The notes below the pieces were generated by a model. The model saw only the letters and a program-made list of their open reading frames with translations. It was not told the origin of the DNA and did not search any database. A DNA stretch of 11,616 nt from an uncultured Parabacteroides sp. (GTDB lineage Bacteria > Bacteroidota > Bacteroidia > Bacteroidales > Tannerellaceae), in contig CALBYC010000101.1 in NCBI GenBank assembly GCA_937890135.1, positions 1 to 11,616 on the forward strand, given 5' to 3'. The first letter of the stretch is position 1. The number at the start of each line of letters is the position of its first letter. The position numbers and the translations under genes are program-made. Shown here one piece after another: positions 1 through 6,454 of this stretch.

Positions 1-10
1 TGTTTTAGGG

Positions 11-89
11 ATGGTTGTATGGAAATATATGATAATTATATATATATATTATTTTAGCAATCGCGGCTGTTTATAATTGCACTTGTTGC
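11..89 (+). other. Signal-peptide coding stretch out of frame with its ATG
   Basis: Positions 36-89, read in the frame of the downstream gene, give a hydrophobic run (IILAIAAVYNC, then TCC) that looks like a lipoprotein signal peptide, but TAA at 33 closes this frame. ATGs at 11 and 29 lie in a different frame and reach a stop at 74. The ATG at 19 lies in the third frame and stops at 55. Adding one AT unit to the (AT)6 tract would join the ATGs at 11 or 29 to the signal peptide, and the start at 11 would also supply a lysine near the N terminus. Removing one AT unit would join the ATG at 19. I infer a two-base length difference in the tract, either real or a sequencing error. Confidence 0.5.
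37..49. repeat. AT dinucleotide tract, six units
   Basis: An uninterrupted alternating T/A run of 13 bases (six AT units plus one T). It sits between candidate ATG codons and the hydrophobic signal-peptide codons of the surface protein. A change of one unit shifts the reading frame by two bases, so the tract decides whether the protein is exported. Confidence 0.85.
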
Positions 90-2243
90 GTGGAAGATCC
101 GGACATGACTACTGAAGTGAAGAACGCGGCTCCGCCTGCAGTGAAGTTGTTGACAGGGACTTCGGTGGAATATAAATTGAAAAGGAGTGCCACGAGCGTG
201 ACGATTCAAGCCGAGGTCAGCAGTGCGAACGGGCTTCCCGTTGACCGGTACGGGGTGTGTTGGAGCTTGGATGCGAATCCGATGGTTGAAACGGGCGACA
301 CTGCTGTCGTCGGCAACGGCGTGGGGACGTACGACGCGACTGCCCGTGGACTGGAGCCCGACCGGACTTATCATATCCGCCCTTTCGCTATCAATAAAAA
401 AGGAGTGGGGTATGGAGAAGAAATAAGCGTGACTACGACTACCGGATTAGGGGTCGTCCAGACTTTGCAGCCCGAGAGTGTGAAGGCGCTCTCTTCCGTG
501 TTGGGCGGGAAAATACTTGATGCGGGAGAGGGGGAAATCTTGGAGAAGGGCGTTTACGTCGCCACGTCGGCAACGGAACTATCTCCTCGGAAAATAGCCA
601 TGCCGTCTGCGGGGAAGGATTCCTCGTTCCTTGCGGTCGTGGGGGATTTGAAGCCCGAAACCCGGTATTATTATTGGGCATACTTGGCAAACCGGTTTGG
701 CACGGTCAAAGGGGACATGCGTGAGTTCGTGACTCCTTCCGGAAAACCGTTGTTTTCTTCGATGTCATTGATGGGGAAAGGCTATACTTCCGCCACCTTT
801 CGTGCCATATTGCAGTCTACAGGCGATTCGGATATTACGGAATGCGGTTTCTGCTATAGCTCGGTGCAGACTTTGCCTTCTTTGGAGGACGAACCGTCGG
901 TCACTATGAGAGTTCCGTGTGAAATCCTGTCGGACAGTGTCATGAACGGTGTGCTGGAAAACCTGAAGCAGCAGACTACCTATTATGTGCGTGCCTACGC
1001 TACGAACTCGTTCGGCACGACTTATAGCGGTGATGGCAAGAGTGCAATCAAAGTGATTGTACGTAGCCAGGCCCCTACCGTAACGACTTCGGAGATTGCT
1101 GCGGATGACATATTGGATGGTAGGATAGAAGTAAGCGGGGCTGTTTTGGATAGCGGCGAGACGGAAATAACAGACGCAGGTTTCTGCTGGTCGGAGAACG
1201 AGTCCCCTACTGTCGACGGACTCCATCTTTCGGCTTATAACGAAAAAGACACCGTCTTTAAGGGGACGATTGAAGGCTTGCGTGGCGGGATGACTTATTA
1301 TATAGCCGCCTACGCTAAAAATACAAAAGCGGTATCCTACGGTGAAGTAAGAAAGATAAGAACCCCGGACGTGATCGCAGCATTGCCCGATTACATAGGG
1401 GAGAGTGTGACGGAAGCTTCCGCCTGTGTGGTGAACGGGGTAGGATATGTGTTTGGCGGGGATTTGGGCGGAGAACGTTCTTCCCAGCTTGTTTCGTTTG
1501 ATACGCATGCAAACAACTGGTCAATGAAGACACAGGCAAAAGAGAATGTAAAAGGAGCTGCTTTCTTCCCGTTGAATCCATATTCGATTTTGTGTCTCGG
1601 AGGGCGCACGAATGACGATAATGTATCGAATTCATTCTATTATTATTCTGTCGGGCGTAATGAATGGACCCAGCTTTATCCTGAACCGGAGTCTCCGGCT
1701 CTTTATGGAGCTTCAGGTTTTTCCATTGACAATGTGGCATATTATTTTGGCGGGGGGTCACGGGATACCATGAATATGCAGGTGTTCTGTTTTAATGGAA
1801 GAGAAGAGTCTTGGCGGACATTGGATGCTAAATTCCCGGAAAAACAGTTGAACGGCGTAGCCGTGATGATTGGTTCAAAGGCTTATGTGGGATTGGGAAT
1901 GACCGGAAACGACCTGACAGGCGTTTCTTATAGCAAGTCCCTGTGGGCATCGACTGATTTTGTCCATTGGGAAGAACAATCCGCTTGCCCGACTGCGGCG
2001 CAAGGAGTCTTGTGCGGTGTCATGTGCAATAATATGATTTACGTTTTGGATACAGATCTGAACATGTGGTCATTTGACCCTGAAGAGAACATATGGAATC
2101 AACAGCCTGTTTCGTTCAGCGCAGTCTTTTCATCGGGGAGCTTCAACAACATGTTCATGTTTGCCTCGGATGGAATCATCTACATAGGCATGACGAATGG
2201 TTCGAAGAAATTTATGAAATATGACCCGGCTTGGGACAATTGA
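90..2243 (+). CDS. Fibronectin-III-like/kelch surface protein, probable lipoprotein, 5' end disrupted or misread
   Basis: A cell-envelope protein of unknown ligand. Residues counted from the GTG at 90 show four similar beta-sandwich modules at about 25-117, 125-217, 225-325 and 330-426. Each repeats a G-(F/V)-C/Y-(W/Y/V)-S/A pattern (YGVCWS, GFCYSS, GFCWSE) and ends in a T-Y-(Y/H)-x-R/A-x-(F/Y)-A-x-N signature followed by G-x-x-Y/G. From about 430 to the end there are kelch-like blades with double glycines (YVFGGD, LCLGGR, YYFGGG) and W residues after each blade, suggesting a beta-propeller. The reading frame stays open upstream to position 36 and encodes a hydrophobic stretch with cysteines at 78, 84 and 87, which looks like the end of a lipoprotein signal peptide. 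A TAA at 33 blocks it and no ATG is in frame. The GTG at 90 and the ATG at 105 are therefore formal starts only. Such modules are typical of Bacteroidetes outer-surface proteins involved in adhesion or glycan handling; the specific role is not known. Confidence 0.8.
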   Translation: MEDPDMTTEVKNAAPPAVKLLTGTSVEYKLKRSATSVTIQAEVSSANGLPVDRYGVCWSLDANPMVETGDTAVVGNGVGTYDATARGLEPDRTYHIRPFAINKKGVGYGEEISVTTTTGLGVVQTLQPESVKALSSVLGGKILDAGEGEILEKGVYVATSATELSPRKIAMPSAGKDSSFLAVVGDLKPETRYYYWAYLANRFGTVKGDMREFVTPSGKPLFSSMSLMGKGYTSATFRAILQSTGDSDITECGFCYSSVQTLPSLEDEPSVTMRVPCEILSDSVMNGVLENLKQQTTYYVRAYATNSFGTTYSGDGKSAIKVIVRSQAPTVTTSEIAADDILDGRIEVSGAVLDSGETEITDAGFCWSENESPTVDGLHLSAYNEKDTVFKGTIEGLRGGMTYYIAAYAKNTKAVSYGEVRKIRTPDVIAALPDYIGESVTEASACVVNGVGYVFGGDLGGERSSQLVSFDTHANNWSMKTQAKENVKGAAFFPLNPYSILCLGGRTNDDNVSNSFYYYSVGRNEWTQLYPEPESPALYGASGFSIDNVAYYFGGGSRDTMNMQVFCFNGREESWRTLDAKFPEKQLNGVAVMIGSKAYVGLGMTGNDLTGVSYSKSLWASTDFVHWEEQSACPTAAQGVLCGVMCNNMIYVLDTDLNMWSFDPEENIWNQQPVSFSAVFSSGSFNNMFMFASDGIIYIGMTNGSKKFMKYDPAWDN

Positions 2244-2246
2244 TTT

Positions 2247-3137
2247 ATGAATAGAAGCGATGTTTTAAAAAGAATACAGAAGGATGTCTCAAAGTTATCC
2301 GCGGTGCATGCCCCGGAATATCGGTATATTCCCCTGCATCAAAAGCCATCCCCCTCTGTAAGCAGGATGAAAAAAGTCATGGAACTTCTGCGTTCTCTGG
2401 TTTTTCCCGGTTTCTTTGGAGAAGAACAAGAGATAAAGGAAGAATCGTTGCCTTATTACATAGGCGTTTACATGGAGGAAATTTATGATTTGCTTCTTGA
2501 ACAGATTGGTTGCAGCTTGCAGTTCGATGACAGGCAGGCCGAATCAAGCTCCATAAAGGACTATGCATCCGAGCTTGCCGTGACTTTCATCGATGAGATT
2601 CCTAAATTGAAATATTTGTTGTCGACCGATGTGAAAGCGATGTTGGATGGTGACCCTGCGGCTAAGAATGTCAGCGAGGTCATCTTTTGTTACCCGGCTA
2701 TTTTTGCCATGCTGTATCAGCGGGCTGCCCATGTGCTTTACAAGTTGGGCATCCCTGTGTTGCCGCGCATGATAACCGAGATGGCCCATTCCAAGACGGG
2801 CATAGATATCCATCCCGGAGCGGAGATAGGAGAATACTTCGGCATAGACCACGGGACTGGAGTCGTGATAGGACAAACCGCCATCATAGGGAAACATGTA
2901 CGGATATATCAGGGCGTGACCTTAGGAGCGAAAAACTTTGTGCTGGACGAGCACGGATTGCCCCTGGACGTGCCTCGCCATCCAATCATTGAAGACAATG
3001 TGACGATATATTCCAATACTTCCGTCTTGGGACGCGTAACAATTGGCAAAGGGTCTGTCATTGGCGGGAATATTTGGCTTACACATAGTGTGGCTCCGAA
3101 CTCAAAAGTTCTGCAGAGCGGGGTGGTGGAAGGATGA
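2247..3137 (+). CDS. cysE: Serine O-acetyltransferase
   Basis: Transfers acetyl from acetyl-CoA to L-serine, giving O-acetylserine, the carbon skeleton for cysteine synthesis in the cytoplasm. The protein has 296 residues: a helical N-terminal domain (about 1-180) followed by a left-handed beta-helix of hexapeptide repeats (about 185-285). The family's catalytic signature is visible as GIDIHPGAEIG (D187, H189) and FGIDHGTGVVIG (H202), followed by IYQGVTLGAKN. A short loop (DEHGLPLDVPRHP, 234-246) interrupts the helix, as in other long Bacteroidetes versions. The C terminus stops at SGVVEG and lacks the GVPARxV segment and terminal isoleucine with which E. coli CysE docks into cysteine synthase. 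The ATG lies 3 nt after the stop of the surface-protein gene with no promoter between them, so co-transcription or coupling is likely. No cysteine synthase gene is adjacent. Confidence 0.92.
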   Translation: MNRSDVLKRIQKDVSKLSAVHAPEYRYIPLHQKPSPSVSRMKKVMELLRSLVFPGFFGEEQEIKEESLPYYIGVYMEEIYDLLLEQIGCSLQFDDRQAESSSIKDYASELAVTFIDEIPKLKYLLSTDVKAMLDGDPAAKNVSEVIFCYPAIFAMLYQRAAHVLYKLGIPVLPRMITEMAHSKTGIDIHPGAEIGEYFGIDHGTGVVIGQTAIIGKHVRIYQGVTLGAKNFVLDEHGLPLDVPRHPIIEDNVTIYSNTSVLGRVTIGKGSVIGGNIWLTHSVAPNSKVLQSGVVEG

Positions 3138-3173
3138 ATCCTCCGAAGCTTGTCATATCATCTTCGGAGGATT
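3137..3173. terminator. Convergent hairpin between cysE and the isomerase-like gene
   Basis: A perfect 12-bp inverted repeat: AATCCTCCGAAG at 3137-3148 and CTTCGGAGGATT at 3162-3173, with a 13-nt loop. It begins at the last base of the cysE stop codon and ends 16 nt before the stop of the opposing gene. No clear U-run follows on either strand, so it may act as a bidirectional transcript-end stabiliser or a weak terminator. Confidence 0.7.
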
Positions 3174-3189
3174 CTCTGGAACATGGATA

Positions 3190-4191
3190 TTACTTCACGA
3201 AAGAAGCGTTGTTCAAATATTTGGCACTTAATTCCACTCCTTCAAACTGAGGACGGCCCTTACGGTCTCTTTCCAATTCGACGAAGAAAGAAAATACCCC
3301 GTTCTTGTACGCCATGTTGAAAATGTTCTCGAAGTTCATCATTCCAGATGCTCCTAATTCCCAACGGTCTTTGATGTGCAACAGCTTGATGCGGTTTGGA
3401 TATTTTTCCATCCATTCGAGCGGGTCGTTTTGCCCCATGACTGTCCAATACACATCCAGTTCGAACAAAACATTCTCGGGATCGGTGTTGTTGATGAACA
3501 ATTCTTCGATGGGCGTGCCTTTGGAACGCCAAGGGTTCTTCTCGTATTTGGGCTTTTCGCTGCCGGCAGGAACAGGGACAAACTCCATATTGTGATTGTG
3601 ATAGCCCCACTTGATTCCGGCCTTCTTTGCGATTTCCCCTGCGCGGTTGAATACGTCGGTGACTCTTTTGGCATCATCTTCGTTTTCAACAGGAGGAAGC
3701 CCGGGCTGAACCAAATACTTAACACCTAACTCGGCGTGGACATCCACGGCTTTTTTCCAGAACTCATCAAACTTGGAACCATTTGAAGGTGCATAGTCCC
3801 AGATGGTCGGGTTGCAATGGGAGCTGCTTATTACCAATCCGGCATCTTCTGCCATTTTCTTGTAATCTTTAGCTGACACGAAAGTCTGGTTGTCTTTGGA
3901 GTAATCACCGAATTTGCCCGTCGCATCTTGGTAACCGAAAATTTCCAATTCGCTGTACCCCATTTCCGCCAAGCGTTTCAATCCGTTAGGAATGTCTTTT
4001 AATAACTCTTGGCCTAACGAATAAGTCTGCAATCCAATCTTCTTCTTTGTTGCAGGAGCGGCTTCAGCCGTTTCAGCCGTTTCAGCCGCTTTGTTGGATG
4101 CGGGACTGCTGCATGATAATAAACTCTGACTTGCTATGCCGCCCATTGTCAAGGCCGACAAGCCCTTTAAGAAATTACGTCTGTTTGTCAT
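3190..4191 (-). CDS. Tat-exported lipoprotein, sugar phosphate isomerase/epimerase-like TIM barrel
   Basis: A 333-residue protein of the xylose-isomerase-like TIM-barrel superfamily (AP endonuclease 2 fold); the substrate is unknown. The N terminus has a twin-arginine motif (NRRNFLKG, R4-R5), a hydrophobic segment and a lipobox (LLSC, Cys27), so it is probably a Tat-translocated lipoprotein. The residues after Cys27 are Ser/Pro/Ala rich, without the acidic patch typical of Bacteroidetes surface lipoproteins, which favours a periplasmic location. A flexible linker (about 28-50) contains an AET repeat. Barrel motifs that would hold a divalent metal are ELEIFG (E81/E83), GYHNHNMEF (H198, H200), LFELDVYW (D246), LHIKDR (H272, D275) and VELER (E305). 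It is the last gene of a probable rlmB-ridA-isomerase operon, starting 34 nt after ridA. Related exported proteins are usually annotated as sugar phosphate isomerase/epimerase or as glucoside 3-dehydrogenase-pathway enzymes. Confidence 0.87.
   Translation of the reverse strand: MTNRRNFLKGLSALTMGGIASQSLLSCSSPASNKAAETAETAEAAPATKKKIGLQTYSLGQELLKDIPNGLKRLAEMGYSELEIFGYQDATGKFGDYSKDNQTFVSAKDYKKMAEDAGLVISSSHCNPTIWDYAPSNGSKFDEFWKKAVDVHAELGVKYLVQPGLPPVENEDDAKRVTDVFNRAGEIAKKAGIKWGYHNHNMEFVPVPAGSEKPKYEKNPWRSKGTPIEELFINNTDPENVLFELDVYWTVMGQNDPLEWMEKYPNRIKLLHIKDRWELGASGMMNFENIFNMAYKNGVFSFFVELERDRKGRPQFEGVELSAKYLNNASFVK
4062..4088 (-). repeat. Three in-frame 9-bp tandem copies in the isomerase linker
   Basis: On the plus strand the units are CTTCAGCCG, TTTCAGCCG and TTTCAGCCG. 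On the coding strand they give the AET/AEA repeat just after the lipidated cysteine. The unit is a multiple of three, so copy-number changes alter only linker length and do not break the frame. Confidence 0.85.
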
Positions 4192-4225
4192 ACTCGGATT
4201 CTTTAATTTGATTATACTTGTTTAT

Positions 4226-4606
4226 TTACGCCTTTGCTGCGATTATTTCAATTTCAACTAAAGCATTCTTTGGCAATGTTTTTACGGCAACGGCAGAGCG
4301 AGCGGGAAAATCTGAATTGAATTGGGAAGCGTATACTTCGTTCATCGCCGCAAAATCTCCCATGTCTGCTAAAAAAACAGTTGTTTTGACGACATCGTCG
4401 ATCGTAAATCCCGCAGCTTCCAAAACGCCTTTGACGTTTTGGAAAGATTGTTCCGTCTGGGCCTTGATGCCTCCTTCCGGAAATTCACCTGAAGCTGGAA
4501 TCAGTCCGAGTTGTCCTGAAGCAAACAGCATATTCCCGACCTGGATGGCTTGGCTGTAAGGACCGATTGCCGCTGGTGCATTCTTTGTTGCAATTACTTT
4601 TTTCAT
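4226..4606 (-). CDS. ridA: RidA family enamine/imine deaminase
   Basis: A 126-residue protein of the YjgF/YER057c/UK114 family. RidA proteins form trimers and hydrolyse reactive enamine/imine intermediates such as 2-aminoacrylate, released by PLP-dependent serine/threonine dehydratases, to the 2-oxo acid and ammonia. The family pattern is complete: GPYSQAI (Y17) near the N terminus, FASGQLG, the central VFLADMGDFAAMNEVY block, and the C-terminal PARSAVAVKTLPKNALVEIE with the substrate-carboxylate arginine R103 and acidic residues E118/E120. The length matches the usual 125-130 residues. It lies 15 nt after rlmB and 34 nt before the isomerase-like gene on the same strand, so it is probably the middle gene of an operon. 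The cysteine-pathway gene cysE nearby is on the opposite strand, so a functional link through serine metabolism is only suggestive. Confidence 0.95.
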   Translation of the reverse strand: MKKVIATKNAPAAIGPYSQAIQVGNMLFASGQLGLIPASGEFPEGGIKAQTEQSFQNVKGVLEAAGFTIDDVVKTTVFLADMGDFAAMNEVYASQFNSDFPARSAVAVKTLPKNALVEIEIIAAKA

Positions 4607-4621
4607 ATCTTTGATATATAA

Positions 4622-5368
4622 TTAGTTTGAATGATTTAACCGTTGACGAACCACTTCATAAATCAATATGGACGAAGCGACCGATACGTTCAGCGAGCCT
4701 ATTGTCCCGAACTGGGGGATTTTTACCATGGCATCACAAATCCTCAGATTGTCCGAAGAAACGCCTGTGTCCTCCGCTCCCATGACAATGGCAGTAGGGC
4801 CTTCGTAATTGATTTCTGTATAGTTTTCTGCCGCTTTTTCAGATGCGGCATATACCTTTATCCCGCTTTGCTGCATGAAACGAATGGCTTCATGGATGCT
4901 TTTGACTTTACAGACAGGCAGGATGTGCAAGGCTCCGGCCGATGTCTTTATCGCATCAGCATTGACACTGACGCTCCCTTTCGACGGAATCACGATGGCA
5001 TCGACACCGGCGCATTCGCAAGTGCGGGCGATGGCTCCGAAGTTGCGCACGTCAGTTATGCCGTCCAGCAGGACCAGGAAAGGGTCCCGGCCTTGTTCGT
5101 AGATGAAAGGAATGATGTCTTCTAATTTCTGATAGGTGACGGCGGAGACGAATGCGATGACTCCTTGATGATTCTTTCTGGTATAACGGTCCAGTCGTTC
5201 TTGCGGAACGCGTTGGACTTGTATTAACCTACCTTTAAGAATGTCGAATAATTCTTTGGATAATTCACCTTGCAAATCCCTACGTATTAATATTTTGTCA
5301 ATTTCTTTGTCGGCTTGAATCGCTTCGATGACCGCTCTGATTCCGAAAATTAGTTCATTTTCCTTCAT
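4622..5368 (-). CDS. rlmB: 23S rRNA 2'-O-methyltransferase, SpoU/TrmH family (RlmB-type)
   Basis: A SPOUT-class methyltransferase of 248 residues that by family methylates the ribose 2'-OH of a guanosine in 23S rRNA (G2251 in E. coli) using S-adenosylmethionine. The N-terminal substrate-binding domain (about 1-75, starting with FGIRAVIEAI) is followed by the trefoil-knot catalytic domain. Motif 1 is DGITDVRNFGAIARTCECAG (N109, R115), motif 2 is IVMGAEDTGVS (194-204, E199), and motif 3 is IPQFGTIGSLNVSVA (217-231, N227). Length and domain order fit full-length RlmB. A closely related paralogue such as a TrmH-type tRNA methyltransferase cannot be excluded, but the N-terminal domain favours RlmB. 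It is the first gene of the tight rlmB-ridA-isomerase group. A 135-bp AT-rich gap separates it from the ZIP gene upstream. Confidence 0.9.
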   Translation of the reverse strand: MKENELIFGIRAVIEAIQADKEIDKILIRRDLQGELSKELFDILKGRLIQVQRVPQERLDRYTRKNHQGVIAFVSAVTYQKLEDIIPFIYEQGRDPFLVLLDGITDVRNFGAIARTCECAGVDAIVIPSKGSVSVNADAIKTSAGALHILPVCKVKSIHEAIRFMQQSGIKVYAASEKAAENYTEINYEGPTAIVMGAEDTGVSSDNLRICDAMVKIPQFGTIGSLNVSVASSILIYEVVRQRLNHSN

Positions 5369-5399
5369 GCCAGTTTTTTTATTATTATCCGATGTCTGT

Positions 5400-5422
5400 T
5401 TCTATTCGTGATATGAATAGAA
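5400..5422. promoter_or_regulatory. Inverted repeat upstream of rlmB
   Basis: A perfect 8-bp inverted repeat, TTCTATTC (5400-5407) and GAATAGAA (5415-5422), with a 7-nt spacer. It lies in the AT-rich gap 31 nt before the rlmB start codon. The same gap holds ATGCAA three times on the plus strand (5425, 5453, 5486), two of them inside a longer ATTATGCAA. It could be an operator or a leader hairpin. I see no clear TAnnTTTG box for rlmB; the nearest resemblance on the minus strand is ATATTTTG around 5488-5495. Confidence 0.3.
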
Positions 5423-5503
5423 TTATGCAATATTCGTATATTTTGTTGAAATATGCAAGCCTTTCCTCTTTTATTTACTTGGATTATGCAAAATATTGTT
5501 GTT

Positions 5504-6250
5504 TCATTCAAATATCTTTTCAATCAAGATTAGCGTCATGAAGCCAAGCAATAGTGAATAGGTCGCTTGTTTCTCATAACCGTGAGCATGGGTTTCCGGG
5601 ATCATTTCGTCGCTTGTGACATAAAGCATGGCACCTCCCGCAAAACCTAACATGAACGGCAGCAGTAATATGGATATGTTTCCCAGGCCAAATCCAATCC
5701 ATACACCGATAACTTCGAGCAAGCCGATGGTGATGGATATGACGAATGTGCGCATGCGGCTTACACCCGCCAGTAACAAAGGGGCTATGATGACCATCCC
5801 TTCGGGTATGTTCTGGATGGCAATGCCTAAACTGACAGCCCATGAGGCCCCGTTGACTTCGTTCATGCTTACGCCTGCGGCCATCCCTTCCGGCAATTTA
5901 TGCAATGCAATGGCCATGACAAAAAGGAGGATATGATTGAGCGTGGAGTTGTTTCGGTGCGTCTCTTTGTCCAAGCCTGTGATATGGTGAAGGTGGGGAG
6001 TGGCAAGGTCAAGGACATTCAGGAACAGGGCACCGGCCATGACGCCGAATACGACAAGCCACCAATGTGGGGTCATCTCAAAGGCGGGGACGATTAATCC
6101 CAAAGTTGAGGCCGCCAGCATGATGCCTGCACAATACCCCAATATGGTGTCGTTCCATTTATGGGGGAGTCCTTTTATCAGAAAACCAAGGACACTGCCT
6201 ATAATCGTTGCTCCGCACAGTCCTGCGGCGCTAATCCATACTTGTGTCAT
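5504..6250 (-). CDS. ZIP family divalent metal transporter
   Basis: A 248-residue inner-membrane importer with about eight hydrophobic segments, resembling the GufA/ZupT branch that moves zinc, iron or manganese into the cytoplasm. The paired metal-binding helices are clear: AIALHKLPEGMAAG (H117, E121) and IAIQNIPEGMVI (Q146, N147, E150). A later helix has TSDEMIPETHAHG (D214, E215, E219, H221, H223). The loop at about 83-99 (TPHLHHITGLDKETHR) is histidine-rich and could collect metal. The residue after the first motif's histidine is K118, where ZIP proteins often have Asn. The gene lies 135 nt upstream of rlmB on the same strand and might share its transcript, but the gap is large enough for a separate promoter. 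A palindrome lies about 50 nt upstream of its start. The substrate metal cannot be read from the sequence. Confidence 0.92.
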   Translation of the reverse strand: MTQVWISAAGLCGATIIGSVLGFLIKGLPHKWNDTILGYCAGIMLAASTLGLIVPAFEMTPHWWLVVFGVMAGALFLNVLDLATPHLHHITGLDKETHRNNSTLNHILLFVMAIALHKLPEGMAAGVSMNEVNGASWAVSLGIAIQNIPEGMVIIAPLLLAGVSRMRTFVISITIGLLEVIGVWIGFGLGNISILLLPFMLGFAGGAMLYVTSDEMIPETHAHGYEKQATYSLLLGFMTLILIEKIFE

Positions 6251-6259
6251 TTTTTACCG

Positions 6260-6267
6260 CAAAAGTA
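6260..6267 (-). promoter_or_regulatory. Possible -7 box of the ZIP gene
   Basis: The minus strand reads TACTTTTG, matching the Bacteroidetes -7 consensus TAnnTTTG. It lies only about 10 nt before the ATG, so the transcript would be nearly leaderless. A -33 TTTG at the usual spacing is not convincing; the nearest one is 24 nt upstream. Confidence 0.35.
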
Positions 6268-6301
6268 GTAAATAATCGAAGGGGAAACCTGCAAATAACA
6301 G

Positions 6302-6313
6302 TGATTATAATCA
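6302..6313. promoter_or_regulatory. 12-bp perfect palindrome, candidate operator
   Basis: TGATTATAATCA is its own reverse complement. It is centred about 57 nt upstream of the ZIP start codon and about 100 nt upstream of the DUF4831 promoter. The position and the TTATAAT-like core recall binding sites of Fur/PerR/Zur-type metalloregulators, which would fit a metal transporter. This is an inference from shape and context only. Confidence 0.4.
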
Positions 6314-6381
6314 AAAAAAACGTTTAGTCCCAAAATATCTTATCATCTCAAAAAAACTATTTCTCAATAACCAGGCTCAAC

Positions 6382-6414
6382 TTTTCCATATCTCGCCGAT
6401 TATTGCTAACTTTG
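6382..6414 (+). promoter_or_regulatory. Bacteroidetes-type promoter of the DUF4831-POT unit
   Basis: The -7 element TAACTTTG (6407-6414) matches TAnnTTTG, with TTTT at 6382-6385 placed 21 nt upstream as the -33 element. Transcription should begin near 6418-6421, so the ATG at 6419 is an unlikely start and the ATGs at 6449 or 6455 are favoured. Confidence 0.65.
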
Positions 6415-6454
6415 TGGAATGAATGAAGAAAAACAATTAAAGATACGAATGTTT

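Noticed and set aside
765..1508. Long minus-strand open frame inside the surface-protein gene
   Set aside because: It is antisense to clear repeated domains on the plus strand and has no recognisable motif; it follows from codon bias of the real gene.
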